This document shows positions 1 through 11,489 of a stretch of DNA of 64,000 nt, piece after piece. Position numbers and translations under genes: made by a program. Numbering within the stretch: the first letter of the stretch is position 1; every line of letters starts with the position of its first letter. The stretch comes from Gamsiella multidivaricata (Eukaryota; Mortierellomycota; Mortierellomycetes; Mortierellales; Mortierellaceae), in NCBI RefSeq assembly GCF_025024155.1, contig NW_026251715.1, positions 496,001 through 560,000 on the forward strand, read 5' to 3'. The notes under the pieces were generated by a model that was not told where the DNA came from, did no database searches, and saw nothing but the letters and a program-made list of their open reading frames with translations.

Positions 1-2139
1 CGTCTGTCACCGGAGCCACCGAGACCGTTGTCCAGAGAGCCAAGATATACCCCTAGTACTGGAGCGGAGACAGCAAATTGCCACCAGCAACTATCCAGAC
101 AACTACAAGGCATTGGCATTGGCAACGCTGGACCGATTCTTGCTCGACAAGCAGATCACGCCTGCAGAACTACCAAAGGGAAGGGTGGCCAAGAGTCTCT
201 CAGCCGCGGCCGCGCGACTCGGTGGGGCAGCCTATCAAGACAGTCTCCGGGCCATGTCGATCGGCAAGGCCTTTGTACCGACCATCACACCTGGTGCATG
301 CATCGTGTGCAACCAAGTCCCATACCACATGCCCTTCAAGTGCCCAGAGATGCGGAATGTCCAGTTTATGCAGGAGCGGTGTCGATCGATCACATTGGAC
401 CCCACAATCTCGGATTCCAAGAAGCAGGAGTATGTCTCGACCATCAAGGCCCTTATCTCCCGAGAGGCACCGCCATCTCGAAGCAACCCACCGCCCTCGA
501 GCACCGTACCAAATTCACGACGCCATGGATCTTGGGTTGGCGGCAACGCAGGTCCAGGCCCTTCGTCTTCTCCGTCCACAAATACTTTGTCGCGAGGCGT
601 TCCCCCGTCATCAACTAGTTCTGTGGCCGTGTCAGGGGCCCAGGCTAGCGGCGGACCGTCTGGACATGCATCCAAGCACTCTGGTGTGAGCTCGCGTTCG
701 GGTGGTCACCATAGCCATACTCAGCACCAAGCATACACATCCCAGGTCCCGCAGCAGTTTATGAGTTCACGATCTAAGGACCAACACCATTCCTCCATGC
801 CCCCGTCAGTTTCGGGGCCTGGAGGCGCACGGTCTGAAAGTCACCGGCAACGTGAGTATGGCGCGTCAGGGTACCAGCCACGAAGTGTACAGCAGCAACA
901 CTCTTCAGCAACGCACTTGACGAGCGGCGCTCGTGAAAGCAGCAACTACCAGCCTCGCAAACCGGTTTACAGAAACGAGGATGGGTCTGCCTTGGTACCT
1001 TCCGGACGTGGCGGCGGATATGGATCGTCTTCTATGCACTCTGGATCTGGTGCACCACGTAGCGGACAGGAATACGGCCATGAATCGTCTCAAGGAATAG
1101 AGGCAGGATATGGTTCTGAGCGAGAGCGCATAAGCTATGGACACGTAGACGGCACGAGGCATGATGTGCACGCAGATCGTGAGAGGATGCATCATCATCA
1201 CGAAGGACGTGGGGAAGAGATGGCGCGCAGGCAGCATGAATATTCACAGACTGACAATGTAAGATATTGGATGGTAAGCATGGCACGCATTTCTTCAATG
1301 GTGCAATGTACTGATGTCTGTTCTATTTTTATATTTCAAACATTTAGGGCTCGTATGGTTCAGTTATGTCAGACAGGATAGGTCCTGATCGGGTCTCTCA
1401 GCACCACTCGGGTATGAACCACCACGGCAATGCCTCTCAATCTCACTCTTCACATCCTTATCAGGAGCACTCGAGCCACTCTTCTCAACATTACCGCCAC
1501 AGCAACAGCCATCATCATCATCAGCAACCATCAGCACAGCAACATGGACATGGGTCCTCTCGACCACGGACGGTTTCGATGTCCCCGCGTGATGACCATC
1601 GCGTAATTGGACAACAGCCAGTATCATCTTCACAATATAATATGGAGCGACTTGGGCCTCATTCACAGCAAGAGGGAGTGATTGATCTCGTCATGTCCTC
1701 TCCGACTTTAGAGGATCCACACCAGCCAGCGCAGCATCAACGACAAGGCCAGTCAGTCAACGGCGAGAGTGATCATGGACATGGATATGGGCATGGGCAT
1801 GAGCATGGCATGTTGAGCTCCCCAGAAAAAAGTCCGCGGATGGAGAGGAGCAAGGTGCATGATAGACCATCAGCAAAGGCAGATGTGCCCGAGGATATGG
1901 AGACGTACGGACAAGGCGGGTTGGTGATGGCAGCAGTTGAGACAGGGACGAGGACAGAGGGCTACCGCACGGAGACCGGGGTTGTTGGGTTGAAGGAGAA
2001 GTATCACGCGCTGCGGACTGGAGAGGCAGGCGAAATCGATTTGACGGTAGAGCGCTCTGCGGAGGAGACGATGGGGCCTGAGGCACAGACGGCGGAGCTA
2101 CGGATCAATGAACCGCATCACAGCTATATCGATAACTAA
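1..2139 (+). CDS. C-terminal part of a CHD3/Mit1-like chromatin remodeller (5' truncated by window)
   Basis: The reading frame is open from the left edge, so only the C-terminal part is present. Exon 1 runs to about 1258 (or 1273; two GTAAG donors 15 bp apart both keep the frame). The acceptor TTTAG ends at 1347 and the stop is at 2137-2139. Near the left edge is a C-x3-H-x3-CP cluster (VCHRSHRDRCP) followed by a predicted helix. About 80 residues later comes a second module, CIVCNQVPYHMPFKCP. Paired modules of this kind are known from the C-terminus of fungal CHD3/Mit1-type nucleosome remodellers, so a role in heterochromatin remodelling is inferred. The rest is a long disordered Ser/His/Gly/Gln tail with many GYGS, HHHH and HGHGHGHEHG runs. 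Two SUMO-interaction-like motifs (VIDLV, EIDLTV) lie near the end. No helicase part is visible, so the family call is tentative. Confidence 0.5.
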
Positions 2140-2511
2140 TATCCGTTGCTTCCTAGAAAAATAGGAAGAAGAATGGGAAGAAATGGCAATAAAATGAACA
2201 AACAATGCAAGTTGATGCCGGTGCCATACAATGCCATGCCACTCGACACCCATATCGTTTTGGACTAGCTCTGCTGAACAATTGAGGATTAGCAGCGTGG
2301 CAGCACAGCACACGGACCATCGAATCAGGTTCAGCGAAACAATACCCTTTGTAAACAAAAGGACTGCTTTCAAATATGGATGTTCGGATTTTTTTCCTTT
2401 CTTTGAGCCTGCTTCACTTCACTTCCTAGCATGTTTACGACCCTTCTTCATTCACTTCGTCCATCTACCTTACGCTCTTATCTCGCTCCTTCTCGACATT
2501 ACCCTTTCATC
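2140..2511. other. Intergenic, 3' flank of remodeller-like gene and promoter of MYG1
   Basis: No gene is supported here. The stretch is moderately A/T-rich near 2150-2210 and becomes C/T-rich (CTTC, TCTCGCTCC) in the 100 bp before the MYG1 start, as is common in fungal leaders. No clear TATA element was seen. Confidence 0.5.
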
Positions 2512-2722
2512 ATGACCAAAGTAAGGAATCAGAAGAGGCGAACATGCAGAACAACTGCAGGAGGACACGCTACAGTGAATATTTTTTGCAGGACAACTCT
2601 TTAAAAAATAAACGACTACGGCTTGTTTTAGATTATTGGCACCCATAACGGACACTTTCACTGCGATGAGGCCCTTGCAGTCCATATGCTCCGCCAGACC
2701 AAGGAGTTTAAAGACGCAGGTA

Positions 2723-2755
<33 letters not shown>

Positions 2756-3854
2756 GTTAGACAGCGCATGCCTTTTTTTTTTGTTGTTTTGGAACAATAC
2801 CTCTAACGATTTCGTCTGAAATAGACCTTGTGCGCACGCGCGACTCGACCAAGTTGGCAACATGCGACATTGTGGTGGATGTAGGGGGTGTGTACGATCC
2901 TGCGACCCATCGTTATGATCATCACCAGCGTGGCTTCACCGAGGTCTTTGGCGGAAAGTTTGATACCAAGCTCAGCAGTGCCGGTCTTGTCTACAAGTAA
3001 CGTTAATCAATCTTCCCCCTCCCTCTTTTTTTTTTTTTTTTGCGATTTTCGAGGCTAGGCACCGAAAAAAAAAAATAGGGGGCTATTTATTTTTTTCTCT
3101 CTTGTCTATCGCTAACCCAATCCCATGCTATTTATTTTTATTCCTTTTTTCTGCTAGGCATTTTGGAAAGGAGATTATTGCTTCGATCCTTAACCTTGAA
3201 GAATCCGACAGCAAGGTTGAATTGCTGTACAACAAAGTCTACGAAAACTTTGTCGAAGCCCTCGACGGCGGCGATAACGGGATCTCGCAGTACCCCGCAG
3301 ACATCAAACCCAAGTACCGTGTCGGCACTGCTCTCCCTCAACGCGTTGCGGGTCTCAACCCCTGGTGGAACCAAAAGGATGTCGATATTGACGCTCAGTT
3401 CCTGAAGGCCGTCAGCATGACCGGCCAGGATTTCATAGACGCAGTTCGTTATTTGGGCCTGTCCTGGTTACCCGCACGCGATCTGGTCGTCAAGGCGTTG
3501 GATCAGCGGATGGATATTCACCCTTCAGGAAAGATTCTGGTGTTCGAGCAGTCTTGCCCCTGGAAGGAACATTTGTTTAACCTGGAGAAGGAACTGTGTG
3601 TGGCAGAAAAGGCGATCTATGTGTTGTACCCGGACGACAATGGACAGTGGCGGGTTCAGTGTGTGCCACCCTCGCCAGAGAGTTTCGAGTGCCGAAAGGC
3701 GTTGCCGCAGGAGTGGAGAGGGTACAGAGATGAGGAATTGAGTCAACGAAGTGGGATTCCAAATTCGGTCTTTGTCCATATGGGTGGGTTCATTGGTGGA
3801 AACAAGACTAAAGAGGGGGCCTTGGACATGGCCGTCAAGGCCTTGGAGTTGTAA
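2512..3854 (+). CDS. MYG1: MYG1-family DHH exonuclease (UPF0160)
   Basis: Four exons: 2512-2520, 2632-2719, 2825-2996 and 3158-3854 (all GT-AG). Exon 1 encodes only M-T-K. The joined protein starts [19 protein letters not shown], the diagnostic N-terminal metal-binding motif of the family. It continues through [10 protein letters not shown] and the [11 protein letters not shown] motif, then [17 protein letters not shown] and the C-terminal [11 protein letters not shown] block. Length is about 321 residues, normal for the family. MYG1 proteins are DHH-superfamily 3'-5' RNA exonucleases reported to link nuclear and mitochondrial RNA processing. No basic presequence precedes the catalytic domain here, so mitochondrial import of this product is not evident. 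Intron 2 begins with a TGTC tetranucleotide repeat. The stop is TAA at 3852. Confidence 0.96.
2721..2756. repeat. TGTC/TATC tetranucleotide microsatellite in MYG1 intron 2
   Basis: About six uninterrupted TGTC units grade into TATC units directly after the GTATGT donor. A pyrimidine/T run follows at 2772-2785. It is intronic. Confidence 0.85.
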
Positions 3855-4040
3855 TTTGTTTTGTTTGTTCTTTGTTGTTTGTTTTTAAACTAAAATACAA
3901 ACTACTAGTTTAATTTGGCGAAAGAGATGATATGAAGTATGACAGTGAATAATTCGATGGATGCTTCCTTCTACTTGTATGAATGTGTGAAAGAAGAATC
4001 ACACATACACACATACATGTACACATATTCTGATGTACGT

Positions 4041-5408
4041 TCACCAGGCGATCTTCTTCTTCGAGTGGTTAAAGCTACCGACCATGGCTCCACGGTACAA
4101 CTCCCGGATGACTTCACTCTTCTCGATCGTCCTCTCAACAATGGCCTCGGCATGACAAGGTTCCACACGACCGTACCAGACGGCCATGCCCTCGCTCTTG
4201 TGAACAATGACGTTGCCCGCAAACTTGTGTCCTCCAATATGAGAGACCAACCAGATCTCAACATCGCCCTCTCCATCGCCAAAGATATCCTTGGACCGCA
4301 AGATCCGCTTGAACTCCTTGTTGAGGATCGGAGCGGTGACACCACAGCGCTTGTCGCGCTTTCGGTGGGAGCAGATCATGATGGCGGCCTTGGGTTGCCA
4401 CCGGTGCGCGATAAATGTGGTCTTGCCGGCAGTAACCTCGCGGGATTGATCTGTGTGGGAGTGATGAAAGTCGTGACTACCGGACGACGACGATGAAGAG
4501 GAGGTGATTGTTGCTGTGGTAGTGGTGGTGGTGGTGGTGGTAGTGGTCTTGGTTCCGGAGGTCGAGGTCGAGGTTGAGGTGGATCGGTTCATGCGAGCTG
4601 AACCCTCGTTCTGAGGGTCGACCCCTTGATCCGAATCCTTTTCGACAGACAGGTCCTGGGGGTGCTGTTGTCCGTGTCCTTCATGATGTCCCTCGTCCAC
4701 GGTTCCGACGGCGGGTTTGAGAAAGGCCTCGAAGAAATCGTCACATTGGTCCTCGGTAACGTTATTGACGACAATATGATCCGGCAAGATAATGACCTGC
4801 CAACCGGGCCCCTCCCAGGATTCACTCCTTCTCGAAGAATTCGTCAACACGATCCTTGGTAAATCCTTTCCTCCGTTCTCGGCCTTTAGACGCTCCTGAC
4901 CTTCGTCGATAGCCTTTTGCAGATACGGCGCCAGAGATTCCTTGTCCTCGTCGATGCTGGAGGTCCAGTCATCTTTGCCAGTGGAGATGAGGACGTGACG
5001 GGTGTAGGGACGCATGGAGTGGAGGAGTGGGGTTTCGTGATCGATCTTGAGGTAGGAGGGGTAGTGTGGGTGGTCCTGTTCGGGACAGGGAGTCGGACAA
5101 GCGTGGCAATCAGAGACGGAAATGTAGGGAATGTTGGATTCGTCTTCGTCTTCTTGAGGTGGGGATGATTTGTCCTTCTTGTCCTTCTTGTCCTTCTTGT
5201 CTTTCTTGTCCTTCTTGTCCTTTTTATCTCTCTTGTCTTCCTTGTCCTGGCTGTCCTGGTTGTCTTGGTTACCCTGGTTGTCTTTCTGAGCATCTTGGTT
5301 CTTTTGGAGGCTAGGAGCGGTGGGAGCGGGGGTTGCGGCGATGACGGGGGGTGAGTCGAGGAAGAGGCCCTTGACGAGGTTGAGGGCGATGGCGACGGTG
5401 ATGATCAT
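4041..5408 (-). CDS. Sucrase/ferredoxin-like (Apd1/Aim32-type) thioredoxin-fold [2Fe-2S] protein
   Basis: Single-exon gene of 455 residues; ATG at 5408, stop at 4041. Residues 1-25 are hydrophobic (MIITVAIALNLVKG), a possible membrane anchor or targeting segment. A charged linker of DKK repeats follows (about residues 45-80). The first half of the domain contains CHACPTPCPEQDHP. The second half contains ICSHRKRDKRCG and HIGGHKFAGN. These are hallmarks of the sucrase/ferredoxin-like family, whose yeast members Apd1 and Aim32 hold a 2Fe-2S cluster with two Cys and two His; the HxxxH of HIGGH fits the His pair. The two halves are separated by a roughly 100-residue insert with Ser/Thr homopolymers encoded by a GTG/GTT tract at about 4505-4580. 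The family assignment is firm; localisation and partners are not. Confidence 0.9.
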   Translation of the reverse strand: MIITVAIALNLVKGLFLDSPPVIAATPAPTAPSLQKNQDAQKDNQGNQDNQDSQDKEDKRDKKDKKDKKDKKDKKDKKDKSSPPQEDEDESNIPYISVSDCHACPTPCPEQDHPHYPSYLKIDHETPLLHSMRPYTRHVLISTGKDDWTSSIDEDKESLAPYLQKAIDEGQERLKAENGGKDLPRIVLTNSSRRSESWEGPGWQVIILPDHIVVNNVTEDQCDDFFEAFLKPAVGTVDEGHHEGHGQQHPQDLSVEKDSDQGVDPQNEGSARMNRSTSTSTSTSGTKTTTTTTTTTTTATITSSSSSSSGSHDFHHSHTDQSREVTAGKTTFIAHRWQPKAAIMICSHRKRDKRCGVTAPILNKEFKRILRSKDIFGDGEGDVEIWLVSHIGGHKFAGNVIVHKSEGMAVWYGRVEPCHAEAIVERTIEKSEVIRELYRGAMVGSFNHSKKKIAW

Positions 5409-7667
5409 GGCTAACTTGTATTGAATGAGTTGAATGAGAAGAGGAGGAGGGAGAGGAAGTGGTTGGTTAGAGGGGACGATGGGGCGGTTGTGTCACCATG
5501 AATAAAAAAAAAAAAAAAGAATAAAAAAAAAAAGAATAAAGAATAAAAATAAATACCTTTTAGGGGGTGAATGAGAATACCGAGGGCGGCAAAGGAGAGA
5601 GGGAGAGAAAAGAGTGGGGAGGAGTAGTGGAGGAGTAAAGGAAGGAGCCGAGAGTGGAGGAGAGGAAGAAGAAGAAGGCGAGAGAGAGAGAGAGGCCAGG
5701 TTGGCCATTTATGGACAAAACGATGTCATTCCTTCTCTGCTCTGCTCTCTTCCATTTTGAGGCGTCTGATTTTCCCACAGTAGCAGCGGGGGGATTGACT
5801 GGATGCGCCGACAGGTAGCAGCAGCAGCAGCAGCAGCATGTGGATGCCCCCTCCATAGTTTTTCCCTTGTGCAGCTGCAGGTGGACACATGCGGCGGAGG
5901 TGTGTGGACATTTTGCTGCAGACGGGCGCTGTGTGATGCCAAGGATGTGCATCAGATAAGGTCCGAAATCTGATAACGACGAAGGAACACTCGTATCGCA
6001 CATGTACATGTACGCCGTACCCACACACTCACTCACTCACTCACTCACTCACAAATTATAATGTAAACATATAAAAATACGCGTTCGTCCACACACCCAC
6101 ACCGTCCTTCGGCGAAATGGATTCCCCAAAAGGCAACCATCACCCCCAAATCCTCACTAGCCCAGGCCACTTCTTCCATTCCTCTTTCTTGCTCTCTTGC
6201 TCTCTTGCTTTCTTGCTTTCTTGCTTTCTTCCTTGCATTCTTGCTTTCTTACTTCTTGCATTCCTTCTTGGCAAACCCTATTGACCTTGGCACGCATAAA
6301 CTTCGGATTAGAGGGCTACTGCTGAACTTCCGTCCTTCCTGTCTGCATCTCGAGGGTACACTAGAACCGGAGCCAGGGTAGCTCCAGACCATGTGACTGA
6401 CTCTCCCTCGAGTACTCCGAGCCCCCTCCTCAGATCTGGACTGTCGATCAATCGGCCTCGATGCCACGATCCGTGGTAGTCTATCGCGGTTTATATGACA
6501 GGACAGGGCATATGTGCCATATCGTCATAGTACAGTAGGACTTGTTTATCTCCCCCCCCCCCCAAAAAAAATAAAGACGCGCTTTAGCTTCGCGCACCAT
6601 TCCAAATGCGAACAGGGTGCGCGAAACAACGAAGCCCTGGCCAATCGTGGCCCGCGGTCTGGCACAGCACTCTCTCGCCCACACACCCACACACCCACAC
6701 ACGCAGCTCATCACTGTGCACCTTGCACTCGGCACCGCCCCCTTTCATCATCCTCGCAGAAAGAGGGATGCATTCCATCCCACACCCATCCCCTGTTCTC
6801 CTCATCCTCATCCCCATCCTTCCCCATCCCATCCCACCTGCGCTGGGAGGCCCCTCCCCCTTCTCCTCCGTTTGTTTACCTCTTTCATATCTGCTGCATC
6901 GTTGGACACGATGTTTATATGCTGGGAAACCCTCTGTCCGTCCCTTCCTCCTCCTCCCCTCCCTCCCCCATTGGGAGGAGGGGCCGAAGGTTTTTTTTTT
7001 GTATTTGCCCGAGGGGCTATTCGTTCATTTTCGCTCACTGGCACATATTCGGTCATTTTCTTTCTATTCGGTCATTAGTCATTAGTCATGGGTCATTGGT
7101 CATTGGTCATTGGTCATTGATTAGTGGCCTGGTTTGATCTGGATGAGATGTGCTGAGGGAATCCTGATCATGATGGGGGTTCAATGTATGCGACCCCACG
7201 AGGCTGCTACTCCTGCCCTGCCCTGCCCTGCCCCTGCCTCATCCTACCCCTTCTGTACACACATCGCAAGGTATGTATGTACCTTGTACCTTTTTTTCTT
7301 TTTCTCTTTTTGTTTTTCTTCTGGCTCATTCTATCCTATCCTATCCTATCCTTCTCCTTCTTCCCGTTCGGACACAGCAGCACCAACCCTGCTTTCTTCA
7401 TAGACTACCATCTATCCCAGGCCATGCAACGTCCCTCGTTACGCCTGTTGTCCTTTTTCTCCCTCAGAGTACCAGCAGAGAGCGCAACTGGAAAAAAATA
7501 ATAATTCGCGCTTCTCTCTCGCACACTCCCCCTTCCTACGCCCACTGCCGCCTGGCTCTTTTAGCGTATTTCTCTCCCCCCAGGACCCTGTACCAAACCC
7601 TCTATCTCACCCTGGCCACTTCGTCCCTTGTCTCAGCATCACTCTCGATTCGCACCCAGCAAAGTCC
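5409..7667. other. Long repeat-rich divergent intergenic region
   Basis: This 2.3-kb stretch lies between two divergent genes. Open frames on both strands are low-complexity and show no recognisable domains. It holds A-rich tracts (5505-5560), a CAG run (5818-5837), a TCAC tetramer array (6026-6052), CTTGCTTT repeats (6186-6256), C9/A runs (6551-6570), CACACC repeats (6680-6703), a GGTCATT heptamer array (about 7050-7122), TGCCC repeats near 7215-7235 and a TCCTA run near 7331-7350. The last 400 bp before 7668 are strongly C/T-rich. Confidence 0.6.
7050..7123. repeat. GGTCATT heptamer array (possible regulatory site cluster)
   Basis: At least seven copies of a GTCATT core occur within about 75 bp. 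Two spaced copies are followed by a tight run of roughly 7-bp units alternating AGTCATT and GGTCATT. Read on the other strand the cores are AATGACC and AATGACTAA; TGACTAA resembles the half-sites bound by fungal AP-1/Yap-type bZIP factors. The array lies about 550 bp upstream of the LRR gene start. Confidence 0.6.
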
Positions 7668-8962
7668 ATGGAGCATGTCGCCAGGATGGACTCTACAGGC
7701 ATCACAACGAACCATCTCTCCTGCTCCGCTCTTGGATCAGCTCCAGCGCCAGGAATAGACACCGCTACTGCTCCTCCCGCCGCCCCTCCTCCTCTGCAGG
7801 GAGACAAGGCTTCGACACCGTCTCCAGGTAAGCAGAACCGCAAGCAGCACACAGGTACACTTCACCGCCCATCTGCCTGTTCAGAATGGTGTCCAATGCC
7901 TTTGTTCAAATGCCTGTTCCCCCATATGAACACATCGATGTCTACGCTACCCGCATCTCTCTATCTCCGGCATCTCATCTTCTTCCCTCGTCCTTCTTCT
8001 TCCCCTCTATTTTAAAACATTAAAACACCTGCGCAGACCCTCAAATGTCGACCCCTGGCCATTCACGCGCGACAAGCACCGCCGCCTCCAGCGATAATAC
8101 CCCCGGAGCAAAACCCAACCTGACCTTGTCCTCCATCCCTCCGCTGTGGCCTGGCGCCCATACTGCCGCCTCGCCCTTCTCCTCCTCCTCCTCTCAACCC
8201 ACCACCGATACACTAGAAGCAGCATCAGACGCTGCAACCGCAACGCTACAAGATGTCCAGGTCGAGCAATACAAGGACGATCTTCTGCTCCACACTCAGA
8301 TGCAACTGCAGGGCTACCTCGAAGACCTCGAGGATGCTGAGAGGGAGGAGGCACATGTCGAGGCTGCGCTCGCGGCCTCGCTTCATTCTCACCACCACCA
8401 CGCACACGCATCCGACCCGCTGTACAACGATCACGCCTCTTCGCCTTTCTACACAGACATGCCCTCGACCTCAGGAACAACAGCGAATTCGTCCCACACG
8501 CTCACCCCAGAGGTCACGGCCGAATCCTTTCAACTACAGATGCTCTCCCTCGAATCGACTGCCGTCGCAGCAGCAGCAGCTGGCGGCAGTACTGTTATTT
8601 CCCAATCTTTATCTCTGGGATTGAACCTGAATTCGGCACAGGGTGCGCTCGGACGCAATCTGCAAGACCTGCAAGACCTGCTGCAGGAGGAAGGGATACT
8701 GGGGGACGTCAATGATGATGGGGACGACGAGGAGTGTTTGCCCCCGAGTGAGACCAAGTATATCCTCTATGACGACCATGTCTCGCCTGTGAGCATCGTC
8801 GAGGCCCTCACGATTTTGAACGGGAGTCTTTACGAGGATCTCGTTGGTGTGGACCAACAGGCGACAAAAATTCACAACCATTGTCGATGCAGCTCTGTGT
8901 CGCATCTCGACCATGATGCGAACTGTCTTATTTATAACGGTGCTTTATCTTCGACAACAACG

Positions 8963-9005
<43 letters not shown>

Positions 9006-11489
9006 TGATCATGGTTGCGAACAGTAGGGCTCATGCGATGATGGAAAAAAAAGAGCAAGATGATATAGTGGATGCTGACATCGCATTGCATCTGCAGTAT
9101 GGACACGAACACGAACACGAGCACAAGAATGGGGAGGATGACGAGGAGACCACCTCACAAGATATGATTAACGGACATTCGAGCTCATTGGGGTTACTCT
9201 CGCCACCTCCTGGATCTAAACACGAATTCTTGGAGAGCGCAGACATGGAGGAGGAGAACTTACAAGGACGACTGAGCCATCATAGCGGGCCGGACATCTC
9301 TCTGAACCTGGCTGGGAACGTCGTATCGCCCATCGTAATCCACGACTTGTTCTTCAGTCGGTACTATTCGCGCCTAATCTATCTCAACCTATGGGACACT
9401 AACCTTGGCACATGGGGAGCACAGGCGGTAGGAGGATTGATGGCGGACAGGGCCTGTAGGATCCAGTACCTCAACTTGGGAAGCAACCGGTTAGGCTTTG
9501 AAGGAATCGTTCAGCTCTCGGGATTGTATAAGAACACATCATTGGTCGAGCTGGATCTGAGTGAAAATCATCTGGGACCCAAAGCCGTGCATTCTTTGCA
9601 GCAGGTATGTAGTAGCTTCAATGTGCAAAGTTATATCCGAGATCATCTTTACAGTGATTAACCCTTGGATTGGTCTTGTCCCGAACTAGATTCTGGTGAG
9701 ACTGCAGAAGGACAAGGCGTGCAATATCAGACGACTGAACCTTTCCAATAACGACGTCAACGATGTCGGTTGCATCTCCATTGCCAAGATCATCACCGGC
9801 ACCTGTGTAACCCATCTGGATCTGTCCTTCAACAAAATCTCAGACTGGGGCGCCTCCACGATCCTGGCCGCCTTTGAGTCGAACGAACGAACGCTCAAGG
9901 ACATCAACATGGAGGCGAACCCGCTCTCGTTTGCCGGAGGCGTCGATATCTGCAAGATCCTCGTCCTTCCACAATCGAGGGTCACTCATCTAGATCTTCG
10001 AGGCGCCAAGGTTACGGATGTGGGAATCCCTTACTTGGCAGAGGCGCTCAAATCGCATCACTGCCCGATCGTATCCCTGAACCTATATGATTGCCAGCTC
10101 ACGGATGCGGGGATATTGAAGCTGGCGATCAAGCTGAGCGTGAACAAGTCGCTCCGTGTTCTCGGATTGGGATGTAATTGTATTGGGGATATGGGGATTT
10201 TGGCGCTGAGCCAGGGATTATGTTTGAACAGCTATCTGGAGGAACTGGATTTGAGCGAGAATGATATACCGTTTAGTCGGGCCGGGTTGGAGGCGCTCAT
10301 TTCGGCGATGCGGACGAATACGTCATTGCTGGATCTGAGGTTGGATATGGATGGGCATCCGCATGTGGTCTCTAGAGATTCAAATAGTGGAGGGCTGTTT
10401 CCAGATTTTGCGAGCGAGGCCGAATACCAGTACCAGCAACATCAATTGCGGCTTCAGCAACAACAACAACAACAGTTGCTGCTGCAGCAACAGCAACTGC
10501 TACAGCAGCAGCAGCAGCAGCAGCAACAACAACAGTCGATGATGCTTGAGAACACGACGGAGGTGCTCGCAACTATTAATCCGGTCGAGTTCTTGGTGCC
10601 GACCGAGAGTCATGTAGGCGAAGTCCTGGCGCCGACGCATGCCGCGATCGCTCAGCCGCTCCAGGTGGCAACACCGCAATCGCTCCATACACAACTTCAT
10701 CACCCACCACATCCACAGCCGCCCCAAACACCGGGACTCTTTATGCAGGACGCAGCCGCCGCAGCAGCAGCCATGCCGATGAACGAGGAGGATATAGAGC
10801 AAGAACGCAAGCAGCTCAATTTGGCGCTGGCAACCCTCAAGACCTATGTCCGACACAATCTTAAGCGGTCCACGCGGCTCCATAAGCTGTGCTTTGAGAT
10901 TCTGGTCACGGCCAGGGTGATTATGTTTGCGAAGGACGAAACCGTGTTTGGGCTGATGCCATCACTGTCTTTGTCGTTTTCGTCATCGCCGTGCTCTCCG
11001 TTGACAGTCTCTTCGCCTTTAGTTTCTCCGGGCGACGATGACTCCGCGGTCAGTCAGAAGGACATGAACGGATTGGAACAGACGACCAAGAACTTGAATC
11101 TTGGAACGAATCTAGATTCCTCACCTGCACCCACCGTGATCCCCGCCCAGTCGGGACTGCCGACACCTCCACTCGGTCAGGACTCGGACCTCGAACTGAA
11201 GAAGGCCCTGGCAGCCTCAAACAGCTGCCAAGAAACGGATATCTCATCCATGGTCGGCGGTGTGAGCAGCCCACGCCCACGCGGGACTCTTGCAGGCATA
11301 CCATGGGAGATCAAGGAGATGATTCTTCGAGCACTGGATCGGGAGGGCCTGTTGAGCGAGCGACAGTTCCAAGCGATCATGACCTATAGTGCCACGCAGT
11401 GGGAAACAGTCCGACAGCCTTGGGACCGTTGGGGAGAGATCCGGGAGACGATTCTCGAGAAGACCCGGTGTTACTACTATGAGCCTTGA
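7668..11489 (+). CDS. Large leucine-rich-repeat (ribonuclease-inhibitor-type) protein with polyQ region
   Basis: Three exons: 7668-7827, 8037-9604 and 9690-11489, giving 1175 residues. Splices are GTAAGC/GCAG and GTATGT/CTAG, and phases match at both joins. A second in-frame ATG lies at 7686. The first 450 residues are disordered, with Ala/Ser, HEHEHEH and a (GCGTCT)n-encoded Ser-Ala run at 8966-9004. Residues about 470-830 hold eight or nine LRRs of RI/RanGAP type: YLNLWDTNLG, YLNLGSNRLG, ELDLSENHLG, RLNLSNNDVN, HLDLSFNKIS, HLDLRGAKVT, SLNLYDCQLT and ELDLSENDI. A Gln-rich stretch (10450-10535), Ala/His-rich sequence and a conserved-looking helical tail follow. LRRs of this type bind proteins; the partner is unknown. 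No GTPase, kinase or NACHT domain is visible, so it is not a classic NLR. Confidence 0.85.
8966..9005 (+). repeat. GCGTCT hexamer repeat, in frame
   Basis: About six hexamer units lie in the second exon of the LRR gene and encode an alternating Ala-Ser run. Length changes by whole units keep the frame. Confidence 0.85.
10450..10536 (+). repeat. CAA/CAG trinucleotide tract (polyglutamine)
   Basis: Mixed CAA and CAG codons with a few Leu (TTG/CTG) interruptions encode three Gln runs in the LRR protein after the last repeat. It is in frame and likely length-variable. Confidence 0.9.

Noticed and set aside
5560..6036. Minus-strand open frames upstream of the Fe-S protein
   Set aside because: Composition is simple-repeat derived (Cys run from a CAG tract, Phe run from poly-A) with no conserved motif.
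6514..7137. Overlapping plus-strand open frames of 150-207 codons
   Set aside because: Three frames are open at once because the DNA is C/T-rich; peptides are Pro/His/Ser low-complexity.
7150..7200. GGTTCAATG resembling a tRNA B box
   Set aside because: The flanking bases do not form a 5-bp T-stem with a 7-nt loop, and no matching acceptor or anticodon arm was found.
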